Shown: piece by piece, positions 1 to 12,038 of the stretch | Position numbering within the stretch: the first letter of the stretch is position 1 | Layout of the letters: each line of letters begins with the position of its first letter | Assembly: GCA_003255065.1 (NCBI GenBank) | Contig: QAOA01000431.1 | Location: 310,001-374,000, forward strand | Direction of reading: 5' to 3' | Length of the DNA: 64,000 nt | From: Cercis canadensis | Lineage: Eukaryota; Streptophyta; Magnoliopsida; Fabales; Fabaceae | Notes under the pieces: model-generated | What the model was told of the DNA's origin: nothing | What the model saw: the letters and a program-made list of their open reading frames with translations, nothing else | Databases searched by the model: none | Made by a program: the position numbers and the translations under genes

Positions 1-857
1 TAGCTATCTTGGAGAAATTCTTGATAAATCTTCTATAAAAGCCAGCATGACCTAGAAAGCTCCTGATTGCGGTAACAGAGGTAGGAGGTGGCAATTTAGC
101 AATGGTCTCTACTTTTGCCCTGTCTACCTCTATACCCTTACTAGAAATCTTGTGGCCTAGCACTATACCTTCTTGTACCATAAAATGACATTTCTCCCAA
201 TTCAAGACCAGGTTAGTCTCCTCACACCTCTCAAGTAATCTGGTCAAGTTATCCAAACACAAATCGAAGGAATTGCCAAAGACAGAGAAGTCATCCATAA
301 ACACCTCCATAGTGTCCTCAACCAATCTATCGAAGATTGCCATCATACACATCTGAAAAGTGGCGGAGGCATTACACAACCCAAATGGCATTCTCCTATA
401 AGCAAATGTACTGTAGGGACATGTGAAAGTTGTCTTCTCCTAGTCTTCTGGGGTGATAGGTATTTGGAAATACCCTGACATGCCATCAAGAAAACAATAA
501 AAGGCATGTCCAGCCATACGCTCCAAAATCTGATCTATTAACGGTAAAGGGAAGTGATCCTTGCTGGTGGCATCATTTAACTTCCAATAGTCTATACAGA
601 CTCTCCACCCTGTGACCGTCCTCATTGGCACTAATTCATTTCTCTCATTGGGTACCACTGTCATGCCCCCTTCTTTGGCACCACTTGCACCGGACTAACC
701 CATGAACTGTCAGCAATGGGGTAAATGATTCCTGCATCCAGAAGTTTGATCACCTCCTTTTTCACCACTTCTTTCATGTTCGGATTCATCCTTTGCTGTG
801 GCTGCACCAAAGGTTTGCAATTTTCTTCTAATGCAATCTTGTGGGTGCAAAATGAAG
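1..857 (-). CDS. Reverse transcriptase region of the Athila-like element (fossil, partial)
   Basis: The minus strand encodes reverse transcriptase blocks: VCIDYWKLNDATSKDHFPLP, a YCFLDGMSGYFQIP block, and near base 1 the connection motif FLGHAGFYRRFIKNFSKIA that precedes RNase H. Reverse transcriptase copies the element RNA into DNA. The coding region continues beyond the left edge. It is part of a broken fossil copy and is not expected to give an active enzyme. Confidence 0.85.
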
Positions 858-864
858 GGCTGAC

Positions 865-2229
865 TCATTTCATGTCTGAGATTTTCCATGCTATAGCTTT
901 CTTGTGAGTTTTAGGCACATCCAAGAGCTTCCCTTTTTGTTCCTTTGTCAAGTTTGCTGCAATGATTACAAGCAACTTGGAGTTTTCCGCTAGGAAAGCA
1001 TATTCCAAGTGCTCTGGAAGTTGTTTTAGCTCCAACTCTGGCGGTTCCTCAATGGATGGCTTGATTCTGATTCTGTTCCCCTCAATCCTCTCCAGAGATG
1101 TGTCTCTGGTCAATGGTTTCTGGGCTTGCATGTGTGCCACATGCTCCCTAATCTCAGCATGATCTATCTCTTCCTCTCCCTGCATGATACATGTTTCCAG
1201 TGCATCTCTTATGAAGATTTCTTGCATACATTGAAACACACACGAGTCAATAGTATCAACATAAAAACATGTATCATCAGTACTCATTTTGTGTTTCATG
1301 GCCTCAGATATTTTAAATATCACTTGCTCGTCGCTCACTCTCAAAGTTAGCTTGCCACCATGAAAGTCAATGATGGCTTTAGCCATAGTAAGAAACGGTC
1401 GGCCTAGAAGCAAGGGTACTTCCACATCTTCATCCATATCCATGATCACAAAATCAACCGGGAAAATGAATTTATCAACTTTCACTAGGATATCCTCTAT
1501 TATCCCATTGGGATAGGTGATAAATCTATCTGCTAGCTGAATACTCATCCTAGTGGGAGTCGGTTCTCCAAGTCCCAGTCTCTTAAACATATAATAAGGC
1601 ATTAAATTTATGCTAGCTCCTAAATCCGCTAATGCCTTATCAACAGATAAACTACCAATGTTGCAGGGAATAGTAAAACTCCCTGGATCTTTAATCTTCC
1701 GTGGTAGCTTGTTTTGAACTATGGCAGAGCATTCCGCATTTAGAGTCACCATAGACAGCTGCTCGAGCTTGCTCTTGTTGGAAAGGAGATCCTTCAAAAA
1801 TTTAGCATATTTTGGCATTTGTGAAAGGGCTTCCACAAAAGGAATATTTATGTGCAACTGTTTAAACAGCTCAAGAAACTTGCCAAATTGCTCCTTCTTT
1901 TTATCTCTTGCCAGCCTGCTCGGGTAAGGGATAGGTGGCTGGTATTCTTTTACCACTCTCTTCTTCGGTTCTTCTACCTTTTCCGAAACAGGTTCTCCCA
2001 ATTTCTCAGACTCAACAGCACCTTCATCACCCACACCTCCATCACCAGGCTGCTCTTTCTCTACTCCTTTGAGTTCCTTGCCACTCCTCAAAGTGATTGC
2101 CTTGGCTTGCTCCTTAAGATTTGGCTCGGTGTAGCTAGGTAGAGTCCTTGGTGATCTTTCTGACATTAACTTGGCTAGCTGGCCAATTTGAGTCTCAAGA
2201 TTGTGGATGGAAGCCTCTTGATTCCTCAA
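865..2229 (-). CDS. Gag C-terminal part plus aspartic protease of the Athila-like element
   Basis: This is a 454-residue open stretch. It starts with the coiled QEASIHNLETQIGQLAKLMSE segment typical of Athila/Tat Gag, then a charged linker rich in Glu and Lys. The retropepsin-like core DLGASINLMP lies near residue 205, followed by the LLLGRPFLTMAKAIIDFHGG segment common to this branch. The protease would cut the Gag-Pol polyprotein. The stretch sits between the Gag knuckle and the reverse transcriptase region. Family assignment is firm. The element as a whole is a fossil. Confidence 0.85.
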   Translation of the reverse strand: MRNQEASIHNLETQIGQLAKLMSERSPRTLPSYTEPNLKEQAKAITLRSGKELKGVEKEQPGDGGVGDEGAVESEKLGEPVSEKVEEPKKRVVKEYQPPIPYPSRLARDKKKEQFGKFLELFKQLHINIPFVEALSQMPKYAKFLKDLLSNKSKLEQLSMVTLNAECSAIVQNKLPRKIKDPGSFTIPCNIGSLSVDKALADLGASINLMPYYMFKRLGLGEPTPTRMSIQLADRFITYPNGIIEDILVKVDKFIFPVDFVIMDMDEDVEVPLLLGRPFLTMAKAIIDFHGGKLTLRVSDEQVIFKISEAMKHKMSTDDTCFYVDTIDSCVFQCMQEIFIRDALETCIMQGEEEIDHAEIREHVAHMQAQKPLTRDTSLERIEGNRIRIKPSIEEPPELELKQLPEHLEYAFLAENSKLLVIIAANLTKEQKGKLLDVPKTHKKAIAWKISDMK

Positions 2230-2519
2230 GGATGTTTCATTGCTGTTAAACCGTCCTTCCGATGCTGTTATAAATCTGGAAAGTTAGTCTTCAATGGTTG
2301 GTCTCTGTGGGAGGTTAGAATGTTGCTAAAATTCAGGGGAAGGACCTTGTCTTTGCTGCTCGTGGACTTGTCTTTGCTGCCCTTGGTCGCTCTAAGCGAA
2401 ATTCAGGTGATTTCTCCACCCAGGATTGTACGTGTTAGAATAAAGATTATTTGTCATTCTACTTCCCAAATAATCTGCTTGTTCTACTGGTGATCCCTAA
2501 TCGGAGGCTTGGCTTTCAT

Positions 2520-3378
2520 GATTAAAATGTCCTCCCCCACAATTATCACAGCTCATAACAAATGAGGATGACTTGTCTGCCCATATCATCGATCTTCTTA
2601 GTAAGGCCTCTATTTTCGCCTCTAAAGAGGTGGAGGCGGCCACATTATGCACTCCTCCTGATCTGGCCTTCATCCTTTGGTTCCCCCACTGGTAGTTGTT
2701 GGTAGCAATTTCATCAATCAGAGTATGTAGTTGTTCAAGAGTTTTGAAACTTGTAGTTCCTCCTGAGGATGAATCAATTTGCTGCCTAGTCCCAAAATTG
2801 AGACCACTCTAAAAAGTTTGCATCTGAACTCCCAAGTCCAACCCATGATGTGGGCATTTTCTCAACAAGTCATTCCATCTCTCCCATAGTTCGTAGAATG
2901 ATTCACCATTCATTTGCTGGAAGGAGAAAATATCATTTCTAAGCTTGGCTATTCTTGCTGGAGGGAAGTACCGGCCTAGAAATTTTTCAGTTAGCTTATT
3001 CCATGTCTTGATAGACCCCGAAGGTAGTGTCTTCAACCATGACTTTGCCTTACCCCTTAGTGTAAAGGGGAAGAGCCTCCGTTTAATTGCATCCTCACTA
3101 GCTCCGTTGATCTTGAAAGTATCACAAATCTCCAAGAAGTTTGTGATGTGAGTATGGGGGTCTTCATCCAGTAAACCATCAAATTGCACAAGCTGTTACA
3201 CCATCTGAATGACGTTCGGCTTGATCTCAAAATTATTGGCTGTCACCGGAGGTCTTGTTATGCTAGACTCAGTTCCAGCAGTTGATGGCCTTCCATAATC
3301 CCCCATAGTTCGTGATCTTTCTTGGTCAGCCATGGTAGGTTCTTCTATGACAATAGGCTCAGATGGTTGGCCTTGCAA
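2520..3378 (-). CDS. Gag (Retrotrans_gag domain and zinc knuckle) of the Athila-like element (fossil)
   Basis: The minus strand around 2809-3189 encodes a Retrotrans_gag domain with the signatures [18 protein letters not shown] and [20 protein letters not shown], ending in [18 protein letters not shown]. The N-terminal leader is at 3196-3378. A knuckle-like CDNCGGGHF motif lies near 2530-2560. Gag forms the particle in which reverse transcription takes place. The region is one of the broken parts of the fossil. Confidence 0.8.
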
Positions 3379-3623
3379 CAGGATAGCCTTGTTCCTTTAT
3401 TTTCTCACCACTGTGCGTTCAATTTCTGGGTTCAACTCAAGGAGCTTCTTCTTGCTACTTCGGGTCATGCATCAGAGAGACTAGCTCCTGTTGAGATCAA
3501 ACATAGGCAATGATAAGAAAGAGGCGCAAAGCTAACCAACAAATTTTTTTTTTAGTTTTCTTTTTTTTTTAAAGAAAAGAAAAATGACTAGAGTAATAGA
3601 AAGTAAATGTTCTTAATATTATA

Positions 3624-3643
3624 GTTCCTCGGCAACGGCCTCA
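3624..3643 (-). other. Primer binding site, tRNA-Asp type
   Basis: Read on the minus strand this is TGAGGCCGTTGCCGAGGAAC. It closely resembles TGGCGCCGTTGCCGGGGAT, the complement of the plant tRNA-Asp 3' end used by Athila and related elements. It lies 6 bp inside the LTR edge, as expected for a minus-strand primer site. Confidence 0.75.
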
Positions 3644-3649
3644 AAAACT

Positions 3650-5153
3650 TGATGTTTAATTTTGTGAACTTGTATTCAATTGAAACATTGCTATAATCAC
3701 TTTAGGCAAGTATAACTATCATTTTGTAGGATAGCTTGATTGAGTACGAATGTCGATCCCACGAGGAACTATTGCTATTAGAAGTAATCATTTTTCTATT
3801 ATCTAATCTTAGATTGTGGTTTGATAAGAGAAATCAATTAATCTAAACTAAATGAATGAATCAGGAAAGACGATAACAAAGAATTTGATAGATTTATCGA
3901 ATGAGTAGGATGAGTCAGAATAAAAATTTTCCTATCACATACATTGCATTCTCATATTTAACTCAATGATCGACACTTCTCTACTTGGACTGATGAGAAT
4001 TCCAGAATTATGCCTTAATCTTTCTCAAGTAATAAGACATCTATTCCTAGGTTGATTGACTGAAATCTCTTCACAATCAAAAACCCCAAGAATGCATTAA
4101 TTCGTGTTCTAAGAATTCCCTTAGTACATTGGCTTAAATCAGAAGATTTATGTTAATCCTATCTTTAGTGATTCCAAGCAAATCATACTGTCTACAAATG
4201 ATCTAAATCAATTTATAATTTCTCAATATATAAATTGAAATCTGGTATTAAATCAACAACATGCTTTGTCAACTTAACACAAATAGCAATCATAGACAAT
4301 TCCAAGAAATGAAGGTATATTCTCATTAATTCAAAAGGAGAATAGTACAATTGTATTTCTAGGGTTCATCCTAACCATCTTTTACAAATCAGTTCACGAT
4401 AAAATCTGAATCAACAAAATGCAGAAAAGACAAGATATAATCAAGAAAACTCATTCTCATGAAGTCCCTTCAAGTAGTTGATCTTCTATCTTGCTCTTCT
4501 CCAATCTTCTAAAGTGCTCCTACTGCACCTGACCTCTGATGTCGCCCAAAATCTCTAAGTGTTCAATTGTCAAAAGATCTTCCCCCATTTTCCCTTAGGT
4601 TCACATATATACTCCATCGAATTCTAGGGTTTCACCCTTCAGATGCTCGAACACGGCCACGACATGGCCGTGTTCACTTACAGTAGCTGGGCGTGTCACT
4701 TAAATGCCTCGAAGGGACCTCAGACACGGTCGTGTTCACTTCTTCTTCAGCCCGTGTTCAAACCAACATGGTCGTGTCTCTCTATGGGAGGGGCATGTTC
4801 CACTCAGAGAGACTCTCTGGAGGTCAGACACGGTTATGGACACGGGCGTGTTCATTACAAGGCTTGGCCGTGTTCCTTAGCAACTGGAGCAGGACTCTCT
4901 GAAGGTCAGACACGGCCATGGACACGGGCGTGTCTAAGCCGTGTCCCCTGTATGGACTTCATGTTCTGGTGATTTTTACTCCAGAAACTCCCTAAAACTC
5001 TTCCTCTTGCTTGATCAACCAGAGAAACACCTGAAAGACAAATAGAGGGATAAGTACCATGTTTAAAGCAAATTGTGCTCGAATATGAGTAGAAAACCAT
5101 TGATAAAACATGGCACTCATAGACAAAATGAGCAAATATCAGTGTGTGCAACA
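3650..5153 (-). repeat. 5' LTR of the Athila-like element (about 1.5 kb)
   Basis: The segment is bounded by TG and CA on both strands: TGATGTTTAA at the left and GTGCAACA at the right. It is placed by the primer site on one side and by the start of a different element on the other. A TATATATG box near 4600-4612 on the minus strand could serve as promoter. Between about 4640 and 4950 it holds many GC-rich words built on GGCCGTGTT and its complement. The second LTR is outside the window, so the edges rest on motif logic, not on LTR comparison. Confidence 0.7.
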
Positions 5154-6341
5154 TGAATTATGAAGAATCATTCACCAAATGTCATATGGATACGTATATG
5201 AAAGCAATTCATGACCAAATTGCAAGATTGAGAATGAGAACCGATGAGAGATTAGAAAGATTAAAAACTCTAGTTTCACCTAAACCGAAACCTAAAATAT
5301 TTAGACCCCTTCGGTGTTCTGAAGAGGAGGAATAAGACTATTCTGAGGGTGAAACCGAAATTAGAAGAGAAAGGAGAGCAGCCCCTAGTCGTGATAATAA
5401 CTTAGGGAGTATAAAGATGAGAATTCCTACCTTTTAAGGTAGGAGTTATTATGAAATTTACCTAGAATGGGAGAGAAATGTGGAACATATTTTTGAATGT
5501 TATGATTATTCTGAATAGAAAAAAGTGAAGCTTGTTGAGTTCAATAACCATACTAGTATTTTGTGGGACCAGCTAGTGATTAACCGGCGTAGAGATGGTG
5601 AAAGACTTATTCGGTCATGGATTGATATGAAAGTCGTAATGAGGAAATAGTTTGTACCTATACATTACTATAGAGATTGTTTCAAGAAACTACAAGATTT
5701 GAAACAAGGATCTATTAGTGTGGCTGAGTACAATAGTGAGATGTAGATAGTCATGATGAGGGGTAATGTTGATGAGAATCGTGAGGCAACCATGACATGA
5801 TTTATTAGTGGCTTGAGGTGAGAATTGCTAAAGTAGTAGAGATAAGTCACTATGTAGAGATTGAGGACTTGGTGCATAAAGTCGATCATGTAGAGAGACA
5901 GTTGAAGCTAGAGCAGGTTCTAGATTCGGTTTGGCTCCTAAAACTTTAAATTTGAAACCGAATTGGAAGGATACCCTTAAAACAGCTCAAAAACTGAGAG
6001 AAGAGGCAAGACCAAGGCCTATGGGTTATACTCTTATTCCTCAAGGAAAAATTGAATATAATTATTCTTTTAAGTCACGTGATATCAAGTGCTACAGGTG
6101 TCAAGGGCGAGGATATATATCTTCTGAATGTCCAAATAGAAGGAAAATTGTTATGTTTGCTAGTGGTGAGTATGATAGTGAGGAGGAATATATTGTTACA
6201 CCCGGTTGTGAAGACATGACACCCTTAGAAGATGCTAGTGACGTGAAGGGTATTGATAAAGCTCTTTTGGATCACTATCTAATGGTGTCTAGGTGTGTGC
6301 TCAACATGCAATCGAGAGAAGATGAAGTAAAAGAGCACTAA
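5154..6341 (+). CDS. Gag with CCHC-type knuckle of the plus-strand Ty3/gypsy element (fossil)
   Basis: Recognisable Gag features are a basic coiled start ([19 protein letters not shown]), a [21 protein letters not shown] block typical of plant gypsy Gag, and near 6090-6135 the knuckle region beginning [10 protein letters not shown]. The knuckle binds the element RNA. The open part 5931-6341 carries the linker and knuckle. The Gag as a whole is broken. Confidence 0.75.
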
Positions 6342-6365
6342 AAACATATCTTTCAAAGTCGATGC

Positions 6366-6620
6366 TTGGTGAGAGACAATGTATATATTATTATTATTGA
6401 TAGTGGATCATGCACTAATGTTGCTAGTACCTTGACAGTAGAGAAATTAGGTTTACCTACTATTTCACACCTCACGCCTTATAGGCTAAGGTGGTTGAAT
6501 GATAGAGGAAATATATGGGTAAACAAGCAGGTTTGGATTGTGTTTGCTTTTAGCGCTTTTAAAGATGAAGTGTTTTGTAATATGGTGTCCATGCATGCTT
6601 GTCACATCTTGTTGGGGTGA
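6366..6620 (+). CDS. Aspartic protease part of the plus-strand Ty3/gypsy element (fossil)
   Basis: The sequence IIDSGSCTNVAS is the retropepsin active-site region (usual form DSGAT/DSGSCTNV in plant gypsy elements). It is followed by LTVEKLGLPTISHLTPYRLRWL, typical of the same enzyme family. It lies between the Gag knuckle and reverse transcriptase, as expected. It is part of a broken copy. Confidence 0.8.
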   Translation: MVRDNVYIIIIDSGSCTNVASTLTVEKLGLPTISHLTPYRLRWLNDRGNIWVNKQVWIVFAFSAFKDEVFCNMVSMHACHILLG

Positions 6621-6734
6621 CCATGACAGTTTGATAGGAGAGTAAAATATGACAATTACAACAACACTCACACCGTCTACAAAAATAACATAGTCACTTT
6701 GTTGAAACGTTTAAAATTTATTCTTGCATATGCG

Positions 6735-6930
6735 GATGAAGCAAAGATTACAAAAAAATGTAAAGCAAGAGAATAGAAAGAAGAGAAAGAAAAAGAGACT
6801 GAGAGAGAAAGAGAGGCCGTAAGAAAGAAAAAGGCCGAGAGGAAAAGAGGAAAAGAAAAAGAGGAAAAAAAAAAAGAAACTGAGAGAGAAAAAAAAGAGT
6901 AAGGCCGAGAGTAATAAAAGACAAAAAGTG
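6735..6930 (+). repeat. Purine-only low-complexity tract between protease and reverse transcriptase
   Basis: About 200 bp made almost wholly of A and G on the plus strand (runs of GAGAGAAAG and AAGAAAAAG). In related elements the protease-RT linker codes for a Glu/Lys/Arg-rich charged stretch, which this would match. The phenylalanine/serine-rich frames on the opposite strand are shadows of the tract. Confidence 0.6.
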
Positions 6931-7080
6931 AATATTTTTGCACAAAAGAGTGAGGTGAATAGTGTTTTATTGTCTAGACCAAAATTTCTTGTACTTATGT
7001 ACAAGGATGTTTATTTTATTAACTCTCTTAACCTTTTTTTGCCTAGTGTGATTATTTTTTTGATGTAAGAATTTACTGAT

Positions 7081-7824
7081 ATTTTTCTTAAAGAGATATC
7101 ACATAGTTTGCCTCCCTTGAGGAGCATAGAGCACCATATTGACTTTATTCCTAGATCGATTATCCCTAACAAACCAGCCTATTGAGCTAATCCTGAAGAG
7201 ACAAAAGAAATTCAAAGGCAAGTGGATGAACTAGTGCGAAAGGGATTCATAAATGAAAGTCTAAGTCCATGTTCGGTTCCGGTTATCTTGGTGCCAAAGA
7301 AAGACAGGACATGGCGCATGTGTATGGATTACCGAGCCATTAACCAAATCACAGTTAAGTATAGACATTATATCCCTAGATTCGATGACATGTTTGATGA
7401 GTTATATGGTTCGAGTATCTTTTCTAAGATAGATTTAAAGAATGGATACTACCAAATTCGTATGAAAGAAGGAGATGAATGAAAAACTACCTTTAAAACA
7501 AAATATGATTTATATGAGTGGTTAATAATATTTTTCAGTTTAACTAATGCATTTAGCACTTTCATGAGATTGATGAATCATATTTTGCGTGCCTTTATTG
7601 AAAAATTTGTAGTGATTTATTTTGATGATATCTTAGTTTATAGCAAAACCTTAAATGAGCATGTGTCTCATTTGCATGATGTCTTTATTGCTTTGAAAGA
7701 ACATAAATTGTATGTTAATTTTAAAAAATGTGCATTTTTTTTTTCGAATTCTATTATATTTCTTGGGTTTGTTGTAAGTTCTAAGGATATTGGCATAAAT
7801 GAGGAGAATGTTATGGCAATATAA
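7081..7824 (+). CDS. Reverse transcriptase of the plus-strand Ty3/gypsy element (fossil)
   Basis: The RT blocks are in order: [67 protein letters not shown] and the catalytic [12 protein letters not shown] (YFDD box), then [11 protein letters not shown] and [11 protein letters not shown]. The family assignment to Ty3/gypsy RT is certain. The coding region is broken. Confidence 0.9.
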
Positions 7825-7839
7825 AATTGGCCTACATCT

Positions 7840-8403
7840 AAGAATGCAAATGAGGTAAGATCTTTCCATAACTTAACAAGTTTTTATAGGCGGTTTGTAA
7901 AGAATTTCAACACCATAGCCGCATCCCTAAATGAACTAGTTAAGAAAAATATGAGCTTTAAGTGGGGAGAGGAACAAGAGAGAGCGTTTACCACTTTGAA
8001 GGAAACTTTAACTTGTGCTCCTCTTTTATGTTTGCCTAACTTTGACAGAGTTTTTGAGATTGAATGTGATGTTTCAAGTATTAAAATAGGGGTTATCTTG
8101 ATGCAGGATTTCAAACCTATTGCATATTTCAGTGATAAGCTTAATTGAGCAGCATTGAATTATCCCACTTATAACAAAGAGCTTTATGCTCTAATAAGGA
8201 CTCTCCAAACGTGGCAACACTATCTATGACATCGGGAATTCATTATTCATTCGGACCATGAGAGCTTGAAGTATCTGAAATCCCAAGGTAAGTTAAATAA
8301 GAGACATGCCAAATGGTTAGAGTTCATTGAGACGTTCCCCTATGTTATTAAATATAAAGTTGGAAAGGAGAATATTGTTGCTGATGTCTTGTCTAGAAAG
8401 TAT
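7840..8403 (+). CDS. RNase H region of the plus-strand Ty3/gypsy element (fossil)
   Basis: The plus strand gives [20 protein letters not shown], a [16 protein letters not shown] block, then [18 protein letters not shown] and [20 protein letters not shown]. Together these are the RNase H domain that follows gypsy RT. The last residues, DVLSRK, are exactly where the nested element begins. The reading continues after that element at 15148, which supports the nesting model. Confidence 0.85.
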
Positions 8404-9857
8404 TTATTGGTGTTGTCACTTAACCAATTAAATTAAACCGAATCCCCTAATTAGAATGCAATAGAGGGCATAATCCAGGTTTGTCTCACAAGGAATACAA
8501 TGTGTAATCAATAATTTCAAATTAAAAACAGGAGATTTTTGAAACAAGATTATAATAGTAAATTGCATAATTAAACAAAGATTAATGTAGTTGATTAAAG
8601 ACGTAACATAGCTAGACATCCATCAAAAACCGGTTTGATTCATCCTAGATTAACATGAGTGATTAAGTCTTAATGTAGCAATGCTAATTGAGTTTAATCA
8701 CAACCGAAATCTCTAATTGTGACTAATTATTCCTACTAAGTTATCACTCAGAATTTGATTAACCACATACAATCACTAATCTTGTAATCACAAAGACTAA
8801 TCAATTAATGATTAATCTAAAAACTAAACATCAATTAACATAACATAGCTTCTTTGAATTCTAACCACAGATTAAAGATTGATCAATCTAAATTCTATTT
8901 CTTACTTCAATATCCATATAAATCACAAAGATCTCCATGAATTCATACAAAGATTAAAGCAAGACAGAAATTCAAAGAAGAAGAAATTGCATTAAGTTTA
9001 ATCCAATTAAGAACATAATCTCAAAATCAAAATCGAATTTAATCAGGAGTCTAACTTGGTTACAAGGATTCTACTCCTCCATGGTCATGAAATCCAAGCT
9101 CCAATGGAAAAGTGCAGTCATAAATCAAAGAGCTCCAAACTTTTTAAAGAGAAAACAAAAGCTGCCTAGTCTAGAATTGATAACTCGTCTGCCTCCTTTC
9201 TCTATTTATAACTCCCTAACTTTTATGCACACCCAATTTACCCATAATCTAGTTTAAACCTCTGGACCTCAACTTCAAATGGGCTCTGGTTTGGGCCTAA
9301 TTGGGCCTGAATTAAGGAAGTTAAGCTCATTTAAGTCCATCTAGGTCCATGTAGGTCTCTAGACTAATCAGCAATTTTCGAGAGGCAATAAGACCATCTT
9401 AAATTCATAATTTGTTGAACCGGCCTTCATAACAATTGAAGCACTACGCCTTATCTTTCTAATGGGACTAGTTTCAAGACCATACGAAATGTACAACACA
9501 ATTTATGATCCAAACACTGCATGCGGGTCAGGATCCAGAGGCATCAACTCTACTCTGACTTCCGGGTTAAATTTGACCCACTGAACGTCTAAATTGGCTT
9601 TGGAGGTCTGAATGAAAGTTGTAGATAATCATCTTATCTTTCCTACAAAGTAAGAATCACAATTTTTAGACATCCAAAACTAAAGATATAATCAAAATAC
9701 AGAATAGTGTCAAAACACTAATAATGTTGAAAAACACACTTAAGTCCAATTTTAACCTAATTAATGAAATATGACCCAAGCCCAATCAAATAGGCCCAAA
9801 ATAGGATTAGGAGGTTAAAAATGTGGATTAATTAATATATAAAAATACTGTTCATCA
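8404..9857 (-). repeat. 3' LTR (left copy) of the nested pol-less element
   Basis: The right edge ends CTGTTCATCA next to the polypurine tract. The left edge lies within a few bases of 8404-8408, next to the AGTAT duplication. The stretch 8930-9857 is closely similar to 13929-15147. The remaining left part of this LTR has no counterpart in the right copy. Confidence 0.75.
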
Positions 9858-11471
9858 AATCCCCCTACACTTATCTTTTGCACGTCCCGGGCAAACTAGA
9901 GTTAAAACTAGGAAAGAAGGAAAACAACTAAGACAACTAAGCAACTAAGAGATCATTTCCTAACAACAACTTCCAAGAATGCAAAATTTAAGTGAGCAAG
10001 AAGAACAATCAAGAATTTAAAAGAATCAAAACAATCATGAATCTATTTCTTGCACTTTCAATCAACAAGCATGGTGAATTTAAATGAAGTGAAGAACTAA
10101 GAAAGATAGAACCTCACACAAGATACATTCTTAATCCCTCAAGTGTTTAAGGGGGTTATTGTTTCACTCAAATCGCATCATGACAATTTGCACTACCATA
10201 AGCTTGCTTATTTTCTAATCTTCACTACTTTAAACACATGCATGCACAAATCAGAATGACTTTATTTAAAGATGTAATGGGGCCAAGGACCAAGGGAAAA
10301 TAAAGAATGAAATATGGATATGGCAAATTAAAATCAAAGAAAACATGAGAACATTGAAAATGATGAGTCAAAACCAACACTAAACACAAAAATACACACA
10401 AAAGCTTTATGCAATTTTCTTTACAGATTTCTTCCTCTTTGGAAGGCAAACCACTACTTTTATTCTCTCTTTTTTTCTGATTTTTTCTTTAAACAAAATT
10501 TTCTTTTCTTTTTCTTTTGGCTAACATTTCTTTGTCTTTACATTTCATATAGTCATTTTCCTTCAAATTTCACAAATTCTCCCCCCTCCCCCACACTTAG
10601 AATTTCGTCCGTCCCAGATAAATAGAACTCATCAATTGATCAACCAATGCTTTCATACTCCCTAAGGTAGATAGAAACATGGTTTTACAAAACTTGCAAT
10701 GAGCTAAATGAAAGAATGGAAAAAATAGGTTCAAGGGGGAAATCAAGGGAAATGATGTTAGGAATGCTATTTGGCTATCTAGCTAGAAAGAAGAAAAGAT
10801 GACATTCATCACATTCATGCATGCAAATGACAATGTAGTCTCAAAAAGAAGCAAAGCAAGTTCTAGAGCAATAAACATCATGAGCACAATGCACACAAGA
10901 AAGGAATATAGAATGACAATAGGTTCAAAAACTCATTAGGTATACTCCATCAAACTTAATCCATCACATCAAATTCCATCACCAAATTAGCTAACTAAAA
11001 TATGCAAGAATCTATTCAACCATGCTAGAAACTTCAAAATGACAATTGCTTCAAGCTCACAAATTCTACAATTCTCAAAGTGCTATGAAAAATGCAAAAA
11101 GAAAAGGTGGAAAGATGAGTAAAATAAGAGTAAAGCAAAACATCAAAACAGAATGGAAAACAACTAGAAAAAAATGTGGGACAGCGAATGAAGAAAGGAT
11201 ATCAAACCAAAATTCTGCACAGCTCAAGAAGAAGCGTGAACAGAATCTGGAACATGCTGAACTACACCAAAACAGCAAACAGAGAAAAGAAGAAGAATAA
11301 CAGAAAACACAAAACAGACACGTAAAACAGAACCAACAAACAGAATTAAAAACATCAACAGAACAAAACTAAGCAACAAGAACAGAAAATTAACATAATC
11401 CGAAACATAATCCGAAAGAACAACAAAAACAAAAACATAATCCGAAAGAACTCCCCTGAAGCTCAATCAAG
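9858..11471. other. Non-coding interior of the nested pol-less element
   Basis: AT-rich sequence with two purine tracts on the minus strand (9858-9870 and about 10580-10596). No long frame resembles a known protein. Open stretches on either strand here are low in complexity (Lys/Asn or Phe/Leu rich) and I do not treat them as genes. Confidence 0.5.
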
Positions 11472-12020
11472 TCAGGTAGATGACATCTTGCAAGTGAACC
11501 TCCTCCACGATGTTTGCAATAAGCAAAGTAAGATACCTGGGTCAAAGACCACTCTCACAAAGTCCTTAAAAGAAACTACAAAACTGAAATTATTGTAAAG
11601 AACACAAAAACATAAACAAGCATAAAGACATAAAGAAAATAATGAAGCAAATATTATGGGACTAGAATCAAATACATTTAACCATTGATTTAAAAATTCA
11701 GCAAAGTAAGCATTTAAAATGTCATAAAGGGAAATGTGCAGCAAGAAATTTACAATCCTACCTAAAGCATGAGAAGCATGAAAAATCTTGTTAGGTATAT
11801 ACAACCATCTATGGTTCCCATATATAAGTCTAAAAGAAGGAAAATAATTATGTCCTACAAATCTAAGCTTATAACAGTCATGCTTAAGGTCATTCTTACA
11901 AAATACATTAGTGTCACACAACATATTGTTCATACAAGGCTCAATATGACACTTAAATTCGTGCAAAGAATTGGTAAACACCGACATCTCTTGCTTGTCA
12001 TTCAAAGAATAGTTTGGCAT
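11472..12020 (-). CDS. Unrecognised 182-residue open frame in the nested element
   Basis: An open stretch beginning MPNYSLNDKQEMSVF with several Cys and His residues in its first third (CHIEPCMNNMLCDTNVFCKND) and a hydrophobic, Phe/Leu-rich second half that could span a membrane. It lies downstream of the Gag-like remnant on the same strand. I do not recognise a family. It may be an extra frame of the element or chance. Confidence 0.3.
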   Translation of the reverse strand: MPNYSLNDKQEMSVFTNSLHEFKCHIEPCMNNMLCDTNVFCKNDLKHDCYKLRFVGHNYFPSFRLIYGNHRWLYIPNKIFHASHALGRIVNFLLHISLYDILNAYFAEFLNQWLNVFDSSPIIFASLFSLCLYACLCFCVLYNNFSFVVSFKDFVRVVFDPGILLCLLQTSWRRFTCKMSST

Positions 12021-12038
12021 ATGGTTTGCTTGGACAGC

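Larger units (their letters stand above)
1..5153 (-). mobile_element. Athila-like Ty3/gypsy retrotransposon, partial, cut by the left edge
   Basis: On the minus strand the order is LTR, tRNA-Asp-type primer site, gag, zinc knuckle, protease and reverse transcriptase, which is the order of a plant Ty3/gypsy element. The protease core DLGASINLMP and the reverse transcriptase motifs KDHFPLPLIDQ and YCFLDGMSGYFQIP are those of the Athila/Tat branch. The rest of pol and the other LTR lie beyond base 1. The copy is broken, with several breaks. It sits directly against the gag region of the plus-strand element that follows, so it probably inserted into that element. The 5-bp target duplication cannot be tested because the far end is outside the window. 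Confidence 0.9.

Noticed and set aside
6677-7004. Three overlapping minus-strand open stretches rich in Phe, Leu and Ser that look like membrane proteins
   Set aside because: They are shadows of the purine-only tract on the plus strand of the gypsy element.
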